A DNA stretch of 64,000 bases from positions 930,001-994,000 of the forward strand of contig CM082579.2 in assembly GCA_040954595.2 (NCBI GenBank). Reading direction: 5' to 3'. This DNA is from Balanoglossus misakiensis (Eukaryota; Hemichordata). Made by a program: the position numbers and the translations under genes. Shown in pieces: positions 1 to 12,435 of the stretch; within the stretch, counting starts at the first letter, position 1; each line of letters opens with the position of its first letter. Below the pieces are notes generated by a model. The model ran no database searches. It worked only from the letters and a program-made list of their open reading frames with translations, and was not told the DNA's origin.

Positions 1-91
1 TTGGACCTTGTGAGAATGGGACATACATGTATCCCCCTGTTAATGCCATGCTGAATGAAACACTGTTTTTGTGGTATAATTTTCTTGACAG

Positions 92-3000
92 AGCCTTAGT
101 TCTTGGAAAACGAAGAGAATTAAAGCGACATCCACAGCCAGAGAACGGAAAGCAGAACTTGAACAAACAGAACAAGAAGAAAGTCGAAGCAGAGGAGGAA
201 ACAAAACATTTGCACAAATGTTAGAAGACAGGTGAGTTTAATAAAAACACATTTAGTCATACAAACAGGGTTGCACTTGTAGTCATTTGACCAGCTGGTA
301 TGGTGTGTCACAAATGTTATAATACATAATTTCTTTTGGTGCTGTGGTCAATGCAACAACTGTGGTCAGTCATTACTTCGACTTTTATTGTTTGTTGTTC
401 AGAGAACACAGAGAAAGGACAATAGCAGCAATAGTGAACAAAGAAGAAGATGAGACTCGAGAAGAGTTGAACAAAATTTTGACAGAAGTTCCACTGGAAT
501 ACAACTCTGACAGTGAGCATGGAAGTCAAAAGAATATTCCCATCACTCATGAACCAGAACCAGAGGTATGTGTTTCTTCAAGAAATTTCTGGTATATCAG
601 GAAATACAACCCATTTTTCATCTTTAAAGTTTGGACTGCACTGACACCTTTCTTATACATCTCTGTATTGAAATGAATAATCCTTTTCTTTCAGACAGAT
701 CAGTTTCACACAGATTTTTCACTCAATATTGTCAGGATTTCATTGTAATAAGCCAATGAGCTCTCTTTGAATGTTGTACTCTTTGACTTCAGTTCTTTTT
801 CAGTCTTGTTCTTCAGTTTCTTTCATTTTCCATGTGTCCAACCTGACTACTTTATCCACAGGAACCCAAAAGAGGTTATTACAGTAGTAGTTTGTATGGG
901 AGAACACCCAGATATGCACCCGAGACCGCTAAACGATACGCTCCAGAGAGAAGTGCGCCCTCAGTGACTGTATCACAACCAAAACGGGCGCCACCAGTAG
1001 TAGCTCCTCGAAGAGTAAGCAATTACCATGGTGATACGCTTGTTTCATCAGAATGTGAAATACCCTCAATATGTATGAATGTACTCAGTACACAAAAATA
1101 TTAAGACATGCTCCAAATCAGGCAATATTTTCAGTGTGATGATTGGCAGATGAACAGACAACACCTGTGGTTACAACTGCTTCAGCCAATCAGAACAGTT
1201 GTGGCCTCAAGTTGGCTTTACATTGACCAGTCGTCAGTCGTCATATGAGAAATATTAGTACTTGATGTCAATTATTATGACTTTTTCCTGCGCCATTACT
1301 GCTTGGCCAACACTTGCTATGCAACTGGCAATGCTAAGACAATGACTATGAACGCAGAGTTGCATAGCAGTGATCAAGTTTAAACTGAGATATCTGTACA
1401 GCTCTTGTATTGCCCTAACACTGCAGTAGCTAACTCCTGAGATGCAAGATAGATGCATGGGCCTGTTTCAGAAAATGTTTCCAATTGCTTTCAATCAGAA
1501 AGAAAGTTCTGATGTTCCTATGAGATCTGTGTATGGCTTGCTATCCGTAATCACCATAAGCTTTAATTCATCCTTCACAGGACTGTGACCCTTGCCTGTG
1601 TGAGTTTCAATATAGAAACAGCAAAATCTACACATACACATCTAATGCTAATCGTCAATGTAATTTTTTTCCACAGAGAGCACCATTGGCTATTTTCTCC
1701 CAAACTTGTCATCTAACATTGCTTTTTACCCAGCTGTGATAATCCTGACAATTTGCCTTCTGTCTTCCTACAACATGCATAATGGTTTGACTTTAAGGTA
1801 CTACACCAGCATGTTATTAAAACCACTCATCTAGATTGCAGCTGTCTTGATCCATCAGAATTTCTGCCCTGACTTCTCAATTTCTGTTGGTAGTTTCAGA
1901 GAAGGGAACCATCACCTGTGGAGAACAGACCTGCTCTTGATAGATCATTAGGCACAACCAAACCAGTCATCATCAAATCATTTGAAGCACCCACACAAAG
2001 CCAGCCCCCTGAAAGGTCAGCTCAGGTCAGGAGACCTGTGGAAAGCAGATATTCAGATCAAGACACTGAGGTGAAACCAGCTGAACGAAGGCCATATGAA
2101 AGTCGGTATTCTGAACCACCGTCTTACAGTCGAAAATCAGCAGAGGAACCCAGACAGCCAACACAGTGGAGGGAACCTCCAGAGGAACCAAGGCAACAGG
2201 ATGTTGCTAGGAAACCAGCTGATGTTGATGTGAATTCTCTGAAAACAGCAGAGAAGAGGAGAGTGAGTTCTGGTATCAAAGATCGGTTGGCGGCTCTGAG
2301 TTCAAGTCAGCAACCCAAAGAGGAAAGTAGGAGATTGGTAAGGATTTCTCTTGTCCGTGCATTTTGGCTCCTGTACTCTGGTTTGCCACCAGAGGTCCCT
2401 CTCCTGTTAGCCTTTCTCATGTCCAAATGTAATCTGATAATCTGTATATACTAGGTCACTGTGTGCTGATATTTCAGATATCATGATATTGTTCCCTATT
2501 CACAGGAGGCTTTCAATGAGATGACAATTTGCATCAACCAGAGACCAAACAATGAGCGTGGGTTTGGTTTCAGTATCAGTGGTGGCGTTGATGAAGACAG
2601 ACCAGTTGTGGTGGAAAAGGTGGTACTAGGTAAGACTTAGTTGTTTGCCCTGCAAGTGAACACAAAAATGTTCACAAAATAATGTTGCTTCCAGTTTTAG
2701 GTAATGGTCACAACCAGCTCTTCTTTGCCTCTGATTTTTCTCTGACCCTGAGGTACACTTGCTCATTACGAACTTTATTTCAACAGGTGGGTCAGCTGAT
2801 ATCTGTGAGCTGTGTACTGGTGATGAAATCATTTCCATCAACCATCATCCTGTCGCTAATCTTTCCCATGATGCTGCTGTTAAAGCCATCGGAAGGGCTG
2901 TTGTCACTGGCAACCTCCAGCTTAAAATCCGTCGCTATGGTGAAAGAGGTTAGTTATCACCATTATGTCCATCTAGCTAGCAAGATCTTGTCATCTGTAT

Positions 3001-6000
3001 ATGATATACAATATCATTAGGTAGTCTTTGTACTGTACATGCGTTCTGGAAATGAAATGTCAAGGTGAGTAAATGATGTCACTCTGTCATCTGTCTGTCT
3101 CACTTGTATCTATAATGTAGATTCTGAAGACAGCCAATCATATCGCATGAAAATCCAGATGCCACCTGTTGAGGAGGCTAAGCAGCCAATTGAAAGTGTT
3201 TCTCCGAGACAGAGAGAACAAAGAAGAGTGGAGTCTCCAACACGACCTGTTGCTGCAACCAGAACACATCAAGTAGAAGTAGCACCACCAAGAGTTGAAA
3301 CACAACCGCAGCATATTCCTGACCCTGTCCGTACGGAAGAACGACCAGAGCCAGTCAAGAGAGTGGAACAGCAATACCAGTATTCACCAATCGGTGCAGA
3401 AGACATCAAAGTAGATGCACCCAAGCCTGTGGCAGCATCTCGTCACCCTGTCACTGCTCCGATACCAGTTGAAGAAAAGATCCAACCAAGCAAGATGGTG
3501 GAGACAGAATCTGAAAAGCCAGTTGAAGCGGCTCCTAAGAAAGATGACAGAATTCGGTTCGTCAGTCGACCCATAAGCAAACCAAAGTTTGAAGTGAAGC
3601 CACTGACTTTTGACATCACCAAATCACCACCAAGGAAACCTGAGCCTTTAAAGGTGAGATGACTGTGTCCTAGCAACCAGTAGCCATGGTTACATCACTA
3701 TAAATATCAAGCATTTTACAATTTTTACAAGACATATGGGAAATCAAGGGATGTTCATGTCATGCATGTGTTTATTTTATAATTTGGGGAATTGCAGTCA
3801 AGATTGTGACCATAGCAACCATTATAAATTGCTCTCATCAAAAGACAAGAAACTGACCTGAATACTGTATTTGTCTGTTTGTTTGTTTGTTTGCAATAAA
3901 AAGCTTCTCACCAGTGATGATGATACTGACGATTTATTGTTTTATGGAGAGGTGAGTATGGTGTTATGCGGATTAAAAACGCTGCCATCATGGTCTTCTG
4001 TAAGCGCTGTCAAAGTGATCTTGCACATAAATCTTTCAGATGATTGGTGTTAAGATTGAACTCAATAACTGCACTTAATGGCTTTCATTGGTGTTGGGTT
4101 CTTGTCTTGCTGGTGTAATTGTAAACTCATTTCCTACATTTTTCATTCATTTAATATGAAACTCTCTTCACCTATTCTCCCACTGATACAAAGTTATTGC
4201 TCTTTCTTTCAAACAAAAATTGCAAATTAAAAGACTTTCTTAACCTACACAACAGTTGACAATTGCCTGTTGCGCTTTCTTCCACACAGTGTAAACATCT
4301 TGCTAAATTTAACTGACTACGGTGTATCATGCAAAACAGCTGTATTAGTTTTCATTATTTTAATCCAATCTGTTTTACTGTGGTATGCCTTCTATTAAAA
4401 CTCAGTCTCAGACTAAGATCATCATTGTAACTGATATTTATGTAACTTATGCCATTCTCTCACATAACTTGAAGTACCCCGGTAATGATCTTTGACCTTG
4501 AAGGATGCTTCCATCTGGTGACCTTGTGTTTGTGTATATTCATATAATCATGTGAAGCACCCCAAAATTACTAAATGTTAAAATTTTCATCTAGCAAGGT
4601 GCCATTTTGGCTATTGCTGACAAAGCGTTGCTGTGGTTTAACATTAATGTTGCCTCCCTACTAAAACGTGTGTTCAATCTGAGATATCTTCTGAGTACCC
4701 TTGTGAGTAACTTCTTTGCAGACTTGAAGTTGTTCTTCGGGTTAAACTTCTGGAGATTCTGTTGTGTTGGCAGGGTGGAGATTCTGTCGGGGAGCTCAGT
4801 CCCTCAGAGGAAGAACGACTAGAACGGGAAATCATGGAACAGTTGGAGAAAGAAGAAGAAGAAGCAAGACGACAAGAAGAAATGCACAAGAAAATTGAAG
4901 AAGATGAGCATCATCATCGCAAGGAGGTAATGGTTTGGTAAAAAAGGGATTAACAGATACACCAGCAAAATAATTGGACTCGTAGTGCGTTCATTTGGAA
5001 AGAACCCCATGGATTTGATCGAAATAAGTCCTTGTCACTAAAAAAAGTTACTTGATTTGGCAAGGATATCAGAGATTCTATATTGTTAATATTTAAAAAC
5101 CATTTTTTGTTGTGCAGAGTGAAGCAGACGATGAACCACCACCATTACCAAGTCAGCCACCACCCAACATGATCGGCAAAGCACCGAAAAGAGAGCGGGG
5201 CCGAGAAGTCGTCAAACGTGAGATCTGGAAACGCAGAAATGATTTCTTCCGTAAGCCCGCTGACTTGAGCTGTATGCCAGTGTTTGCCTTTCCAGGTAGA
5301 GTCAGTAGAGAACAGAGCCAAAATGACTTGACTCTTGACAGTAATGACAATAACTCTGACATGTACTGCAGCAGTAAGATTTGGCATCAATCTTTTGCAA
5401 GCTATGAATATCTTTGTTATATTTCTATAATCGTTATTCACCCTTTTTGCTTTTTCTTTCTGCAATTCACTCCCTTGATATTTTACTTATTTTCTATATT
5501 CTGCATAAAATTGGTGTCTATGTGGTTGGCTTTGTGCTTTCTTCCTGTTAACTTTGTTCTAGTGCGATTTTATTTTCTGCTCTTTAAGCATAAAGTCTTG
5601 GTGAATCTGTCCGCTAATGTATCGGTGGCTAAAAGTGCCTGTTTTCTGTTGCATTCCATGTCAACAGTTATTGTCAGTTACTGTGCGTTGGCGCTTATTT
5701 CGCCACAGTCATGATCAACAAAAACAACAACAACAACAATCAACCATGATGACGATGCTGTTTCACCGACATGCATGATGGACTGTGCTCTACTAATCCT
5801 GCCTGTGTTTCCGTAGTAACGGATTTCATACAGATCATCTATACGCCATGATCTCCGAGATGAGAAAACAAAAAAACAAATGATCTTTACAAGTTAAACC
5901 ATCAATGTAGAATTTGCATAGTGTTCCATCTGTAACTTGTAAGTATACAAACACAACTGTCCTGCCAGAAGCCTACCCCCATCCTCTTTCCCTAAATACC

Positions 6001-9000
6001 GGTAGTTGGCTGATCCCAGTAACAAAATGGAAGCTGCTTTTCAAGAAATGAAGAGATGAATAAATATGTAGGATGGACGCATGTATTATAACACAAGTCA
6101 GGATTTCATTGCATGATATCAATCCTACCTTGCTCACAGAGTTTTATTTATTTTTTGAAGTATTAACATTTCATGAGTGATGAACAGTAATATCGTCCCA
6201 AAAATTAACTTTGTAACATTCTAAATCATAGCGTGATTGAACGAATAGTTAAATGTTTAAAAAGTTTTTGGATATGCAAGTATGATTTTTGCAATTGAAA
6301 CTGTACACCCATTATTTTGTGATGATAATGCCAAACTTTTGCCATGGTAACACCCATTGCATTGTATTGTACTCTATGGAATATTAATTTGAGTTTTTGA
6401 ATTGTCTATGTTGAAGAATTCAGGATAAACATAACATTTTATATCCCTTTATCACCCTTTTAGTATAAAAAAGATATCCACAACAAAAGTAAGAAATAAT
6501 GTACCCGGTAATAGAGAAAAGTTAATACACTACAATTGAACTTGTTATATGAGTTGTGCAGCTTACTTTATAACCCCGTATATAACTTTTACTTTTTTCC
6601 ACTTTTTATCTGAAAAATTAACAGCTGATGAAGAAGATAAAGAAAATGTTGATAAGCCAGTGGTTGTCACGGAAACTAAAGGTGTGAATGATGATGTTGA
6701 GGCACTATGGAAACAGGTTGAGAAGATGCCAGCCAAGAAAGCAGAGGATAAACAGCAAGAGAAAGTTTCGGAACTATTTGCAGATTTACCTCCGTTGCAA
6801 ACACCCACAAAACGATTTGACATCGAAGAGGAACGAAGGAAGCTAGAAAAATGGCAGGAAGCACAAGATGAACATCGGCGCCAGAAATATCTGACGGAAA
6901 GAAAGCGACTGCAGGATAAGTATCTGAAAGATCTGGAGAGAATTCATGAGGAGATGGTGAGAAACAGAGAGATGGAACGGGAGAAACTCTTGCAATATGA
7001 GGAGGAGCTTTTCCGACATGAATCTGGTCCTCGTGCTCAGCAAGAAGCGCAGTGGAGACGGGCGGAATTTGAACGAGAACAACAACGACGTGAAGATGAA
7101 TACCAACTGAGAAAAGCTGACCTGATGGCCGTGTATGAAAAAGATCAACAGAGATTAGCAGAAGAGGAACACTTTGAAACTCAAGAAGATAAACTGAAAC
7201 ATGAAGAAAATGCCTGGACTCTTGAAAAGGACAGAGAAGAAGACAAGAAACAAGAAATTGAAGTGAAAAAGAAACATATTGAGAGAAAGAGAAGGAGAAC
7301 ACAGGAGCTGGATGTTGAGAAGATACGCCTTGAAGCTGAGGCACAGTTGAAGAAAGAATGGGAGGAACTAGAGAAAGAAAAGGCCAGGCAACAAGAGAGA
7401 GAGAAATTGGCACAGGAGAAACTGGAAACAATACGCAGAGAACAAGACATGTTGGGAAGACAGAGACGAGAACTAGAGAAAATTCAAGAAGAAGAAAGAA
7501 GACAACTGGAAGCAGAGAGGAGTAAGTTGCATCGAGGCCCAGCTCCGCTTGCAGTCAATTTGATGCCCAGAGAGACATACTCCAAGTTTGCAGCTCTCAA
7601 CAGGGAATCAAGCAAGAACGAACCCTCGAAACACTCACCACAGACTAAACCACAGAAGTCATTATTGAAGAAAAGCAAAGCTGAAGAGAAAGTTGAAGCA
7701 GAGACCAGAAAGCCTGTCGTGCCACAGAGCAATCTCGCAAACAAAAACGCTTACAACCAATTTGCTGCAATTCCTCATGGAGAAGATGAGGTCTTCCATC
7801 CTCAGCCACAAGAACTGCCGCCTCCAACGAAGCAATCCTACATTCTCGAGAGTCATCCCACTGTCCCTTCTCCAAAACCTTCAACGTCACCCAACGTCAT
7901 GGCGGCTGAACAACCAGTGAAGAAAGAACGACCATTCCTGACCCAGGCACAGTATGAGCCAGCGTACAACAAATACTACCAGCAACCACCAAAGGAACTA
8001 CCAGAAAGAGATGTTGACTATCACAGGGTTGCTCCTGAAAAACCACCACACACACAGGCACCAGTGCCACAACAAAGAGGGCGTAAAGAAGCCCCTGGTG
8101 AGAAGAGGGTACCACCAGAGAGAGATTTTGCTCCCAAACATTCACTCATGTCAAAATATAGAGGTAGGTCTTCAGGAAACTCAATGAAGCATTCTAATAC
8201 CATTGTGTGTTCAGACCTTGCTGTTGTTCACAGTAGGTGATTCAAATCCAAAAGTTTACAGTAGTTAATGTCACTGATCAACTGTTTCTATAGCATCACT
8301 TAATCATTGTCTTTCTGTAAACAGATGAAACAGCTCCAAGTGGCCAACACTGGCTTGTAGAGGAAGCTGAGAGGAGGAGAAGAGCAGAGAGGGAAGGTTA
8401 TGACAGAGGATCCCCATATGAGATCACTCCACCCAGGAAAACCAGTCCGATGCCTGCAGAGAAGCCACAAAGAGATGTGCCTCCACCAACAGAGATGAGG
8501 TACGATGAACGCTACATGTACGCTCCACCAGAGAGGGATACAGCACAGAGACAGGCTTATGAGAACCAGACCAGGATGAGACCACAGCAGAGGGAGACCA
8601 AAGCAGAGAGACAACAGAAATTACAAAAGAGACGCACAGTTCATGAAATGGAACCTGACAATAGGGCAAAGGAATGGACAGACATTGAGAGGAGACAGAG
8701 GAGTCTGGATGATAGTGAACGCAGACCGCAATCTCTGCAAGGTCCTTACAGTAACTCTGCGGAGAATCTTCTTCAACACGGTGCCAAGAAAAATAAGGGT
8801 CCTCTTCCTGATTCTGTTATTCAGGTGAGTTGTGACTGACATGGAAGCTGACAGAAATGGTCTTCTTTTCAGTTGTGTGGCAGTGTCATTGGACACATGA
8901 GCACCATGTGATTGGTCTGATGCATGCATGTGACATGTCATTCACAGAGCATGTTAGGTGCTCAGAATCATGTGGCATGCATGTGAACAACCTGTGACAA

Positions 9001-12000
9001 ACATGATGTACTAGTTAGTATATCATTCAGTGAAATGCCTAGAATCTTATGGCAGGCATGTCACTGAATGTCAACAATTCATCCAATTATTTTGACATCT
9101 GTACAGAACCTGACAAACAGAACTGGCAACAAGCATCCCAGATCACAACCACCACTGGCATCACCTCAACGATATCCCTACCCATCTCAACCACCAACTG
9201 CGGCAGTTCCTCCTGCGCCAGCTCCGGGAAAACAGCCAGGAAATCGGTCTGTGAGTGGGAAAGTCCTGTGTACTAGATGTGGGAAACATCTCGGGAAAGG
9301 TGCAGCCATGATTATTGAATCACTGGGGCTTCACTTCCATATGCAGTGTTTTAAGGTTGGTATGGGTTTTGACTCTGCCTTGTATATGTGCAAGATGATT
9401 GTGTGTTTATGTGTCTTTCTGTATATGTGTTTTGCAGAAGTTGGCAGAATACAAGTTTGTCAATAGTGTTCTGTCAGGTTTCCTCAATAGAAACAATTCA
9501 CTCGGAATATATCCAGAAGTTAAGAATAGTTTCAGTGCGAGTGGAAAGTTTAATCACCCTGTAATATTGTATGTGTGGTGGTGTCTATTATTTTTCTTGC
9601 AGTGTTGTGTGTGTAACGTACAGCTAGGGAATGGTGCAAAGGGAACAGATGTCAGGATCCGAGCTTCCAGACTTCACTGCCAGAACTGTTACAGTAATGA
9701 TGCAGGTATTGCTGCCTGTAGTGCAACGTACACAGAAGTCACCCTGAAACTAACATATCCCACCACCCACCCACCCCTACAAAACAACAATAGTAGAACC
9801 CATCTCATTCAGTTCAGGTTATACCATTGTTGTTTGTAGGATGATGTAGTGTTCACCATAATATTACTAACTTGGTGAGGACCTTCCATTCACAGAACAG
9901 AATGAGATTTTGTTGTGGCCATATTTGTAAAAAAATTAAGAGACACAGAATTCACTGAGAAAGTTGACCAGTGAGCACATATCAATTTTAACTGGTAAAT
10001 TATGTGTACATTTGTCAGTCAAAGGTCAACTTTCTTGAATTCTCATGTGTTCAGAACATTTGGCAACATTCAAAATCAACCAATAATAAACCAAGTCCAA
10101 GAAAACAAAATCCATTCTGTTCATGAATTCCCTTTCTTTTTTTAATCCCAACCACATTGACTCATCCGATATCCATCCATACATTCCATATAATTCACAT
10201 TTTGTATGGCTAGGGAAAAGTACTTATCATATTCATAAACACAATATTATAAGCAAATAAACAAACAAACAAAGAAATCACTGTCATTGAATGTTGGTTG
10301 TTTACTTTCGCATGTATTCTAAATACGGGCTCATCAAAACTGCATGTACTTCAACAGAATGCAAGTCAAGTATTTTTTGCTGACAGCTTGCATGTCTGCC
10401 TGCGGTAACACTTTTCCCTCGCCCCGAAAAAATTCCTAACACTTGATGCTTCCGCCTGCTTTCAAAAAATCAATTTTTTTCCAACTGCTATATTCTGGTT
10501 TTCACCTAAATTCTTGTACAGGTTACCAAATCTAAAGTCTGGGGAAATGAGTTCTCTCTTGTCCCTTACGGAGTGAGTAAAACATCTTTCTTTCACTTCA
10601 TTTTTCAGTCAGCACTCAATCATTTTGTGGAAATAAGATCCCAGTGCATCATAGATTTTTATAAAAGAAAGTAACAATATCTTGATCGTGGCTTTTGCAA
10701 AACTGTTGTCTCTTTGTTTTTAATTTTGAAGGGTCTTTTAAACTTGTCATGCAAATTGTGATAAGGGATGTTCTGCTGTGTTGTTGGGGATTAAGGAGTT
10801 CTTCTTTCAGTGTTTGTTTTGTCGTTGTTGCTGCTATCATATCACAGCGCAGTACAAGTCGTATCATTGCATGGTGTAAGAATGTGGTCGATCACAGCGG
10901 GTGACATCAAATGTCATTTTCACTGGCACTTGTCAAAACCCTGCACAGTGGCATCTCAGGTGACCCTTGACACAACGTGACACCATAGACGAACACATTG
11001 TATAGATTGTGTGATGTCGAACAATATTGACAGTCATACAGCAAATAATTCAGTAGTGTATAGTGAGAGACTTGGTTGTTAGCAGATGAAATTATTGCAC
11101 TTTCTGTTATAAAAATGCAGATAAACTGACATCTGCACATCTTATCTACACTTTCTTTTGCTAATTACTGAATGACATGACTGTATGACCAATGGTATTC
11201 CTTGAAATTGAAGATGCACCAACTTGAACTTTAAAGGCCCAGTATCTCGGCTGTTTCAAGTCATGTGATATTACATTACTCTCAACGAGACACCAGTTTA
11301 TAATTCTGTACTGAAATATGTAAGTCTGCCAAATTTGCCACCAGGTAAAATTTGATACTTGATGCAGGCTTTTGACAAGTTGCTGAAAATGGTCCCAGTG
11401 ATAGACACACCTAATAACAGTCTACTCAGTAAAGCTGTTCTATACTTCCACTATTTCTTTTCTGGTTCTACATACTAACATAAATAAATAACAGAGCACT
11501 TTTTTCCCCTCAGCTTGCAAGTAGACTGTTTATTAGAGTGTAAGGTCTGTCAAATCTTCCAGTTGAGGAAAGCACATTTATTTTTTGTTCCATACAAGGC
11601 CTTGCTGAATGTCGTTCTGCTCACTGCGTAACAAAAAAAATCATGATGATAGCCACCTCTATTTTGATAAAGAGGAAAACTCAACATTAAGTCTGTCTGA
11701 TGGTGGCTGTGTCGCAGAACGCACAGACATTCACCTGCTGTCATCCCGGATACAGTATTCAGTAATCAGAGCGAGCCAAATAATACCCCCTGTTACATGG
11801 AATGTGAAAGTGATTACTGGAAAGTCGATTCTGTCGAAAAACACAACAGTTTTTCAAATGCCATTATATAATATGATTATATCATAAAGATGTAAATAAC
11901 TGCATGGAGTAATAAAGTGCATGCTAGTTCTCATTCTGTGCTTTACAACAATTCAATGTTTGTTTTTTCTTGTCTCAACTTTCAGGTTTTGAGTTTACAG

Positions 12001-12008
12001 AAGTATGA
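92..12008 (+). CDS. LMO7: LMO7/LIMCH1-type PDZ-LIM scaffold protein, 3' part of gene
   Basis: The family (LMO7/LIMCH1) comprises actomyosin and cell-junction scaffolds. The upstream part, including any calponin-homology domain, lies outside the window. Exons read in one continuous frame: 92-231, 403-565, 862-1014, 1900-2337, 2506-2629, 2787-2948, 3121-3653, 3904-3951, 4774-4926, 5118-5250, 6625-8163, 8325-8824, 9107-9355, 9603-9705 and a probable last exon 11986-12008, giving 1486 visible residues. Numbered from the first visible residue: DUF4757-like 1-60 (starts SLSSWKTKR); PDZ about 305-392 with GFGFSISGG; very charged coiled coil about 752-982; [11 protein letters not shown] near 1205, a family hallmark; LIM domain with ligands C1417, C1420, H1440, C1443, C1446, C1449, C1471, C1474 and the family-typical [12 protein letters not shown]. 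The family assignment is secure. LMO7 versus LIMCH1 cannot be decided and this may be the pro-orthologue of both. The terminal exon is inferred from a strong acceptor and correct phase only. Confidence 0.9.
2506..2948 (+). other. PDZ domain exons of the LMO7-type gene
   Basis: Two exons (2506-2629 and 2787-2948, phase 1 junction at a Gly codon) encode the PDZ fold. The first ends in the strand that follows the GFGFSISGG carboxylate-binding loop. The second carries [12 protein letters not shown], the usual PDZ helix-1/strand-D segment, and then a helix-2 segment with [10 protein letters not shown]. Vertebrate LMO7 has a PDZ domain while LIMCH1 lacks one, which leans the assignment toward LMO7 or an undivided ancestor. 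Confidence 0.85.
5118..5375 (+). other. Exon of the LMO7-type gene with alternative 5' splice sites
   Basis: The exon starts at 5118 after a tttgttgtgcag acceptor and encodes acidic/proline-rich then basic sequence. A donor after 5250 (gtaagc) keeps the phase of the next exon at 6625. The frame stays open past it, and a second donor near 5374 (gtaaga) is in the same phase, adding about 41 residues. Either or both may be used. No transcript evidence is available here. Confidence 0.5.
5718..5741 (+). repeat. Short (CAA)n tract in an LMO7-gene intron
   Basis: A short low-complexity CAA-rich run follows the stop of the read-through frame of the 5118 exon. It lies in the 5251-6624 intron. No function is apparent. 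Confidence 0.7.
9706..11985 (+). other. Last intron of the LMO7-type gene (probable)
   Basis: A 2.3-kb AT-rich stretch between the second LIM exon and the probable terminal exon. It contains a 51-nt stop-free segment bounded by good splice signals (10522-10572, listed separately), and AATAAA hexamers, for example at 11911-11916, that could serve an earlier alternative 3' end. A splice to 10522 in the phase required by the LIM exon gives only four residues before TAA. I see no other coding signal. Confidence 0.5.
10522..10572 (+). other. Candidate orphan microexon
   Basis: Seventeen open codons follow an acceptor (ttcttgtacag) and end at a consensus donor (gtgagt). The open frame has phase 0 on both sides, whereas the preceding LIM exon ends in phase 1, so it does not join in frame to that exon. 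It could be a cassette used with another donor, an untranslated exon, or chance. I do not recognise the peptide. Confidence 0.25.
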
Positions 12009-12247
12009 TGATGGTGATTTTGTTGCTTGCAGTTGAAAATCAAAAGAAGTGAGAACCTACAAGCTGCCACTTGCAAGAAATGACAGAATATGGAGAGACA
12101 AACAAGAGACTCCTGCAGAAATCATACAAATATATGAAATATGTTTGAAGTTGTACTGTACATATATTGGTCTTGTGGGTGCCAGGTGTTTCTTCACCTT
12201 GTAGAGAAAAGAGCCAATGTGTAACAAAGGCTCCCAAATGGTTTTAA

Positions 12248-12431
12248 AGGTATACAGTCACCTATGCAAATATAGTGACAGTTATCATGGTCAATTGAGA
12301 TCTAGCCTATCACAGATTTTCAGTGGGTGGCACATGGGAAAGAAGAGTGCCACCATATGTTCTGTATAACGCTCAAATACACAATTTAAGCCATAAATGG
12401 GCGTATGTAAATTGAAGGTGAGCTTGTACCT
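12248..12431. mobile_element. Short TTAA-flanked inverted-repeat element (piggyBac-type MITE)
   Basis: A 184-bp unit is bounded on both sides by TTAA (12244-12247 and 12432-12435). Its ends are imperfect terminal inverted repeats: the left reads AGGTATACAGTCACCT and the right, reverse-complemented, AGGTACAAGCTCACCT. Counted with the flanking TTAA, 16 of 20 positions agree. TTAA target duplication is the signature of piggyBac-like transposons. There is no transposase ORF, so this would be a non-autonomous derivative. It lies just past the probable LMO7 stop codon, in 3' UTR or intergenic DNA. Confidence 0.6.
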
Positions 12432-12435
12432 TTAA

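Noticed and set aside
6676-7431. Minus-strand open frame of 251 codons
   Set aside because: It is the antisense shadow of the charged coiled-coil exon of the LMO7-type gene; Glu/Lys/Arg codons read backwards are rarely stops.
9399-9839. Plus-strand frame reading through the last LIM exon
   Set aside because: The LIM ligands span 9603-9705 only. The sequence before 9603 and after 9705 is intronic, with good acceptor and donor sites.
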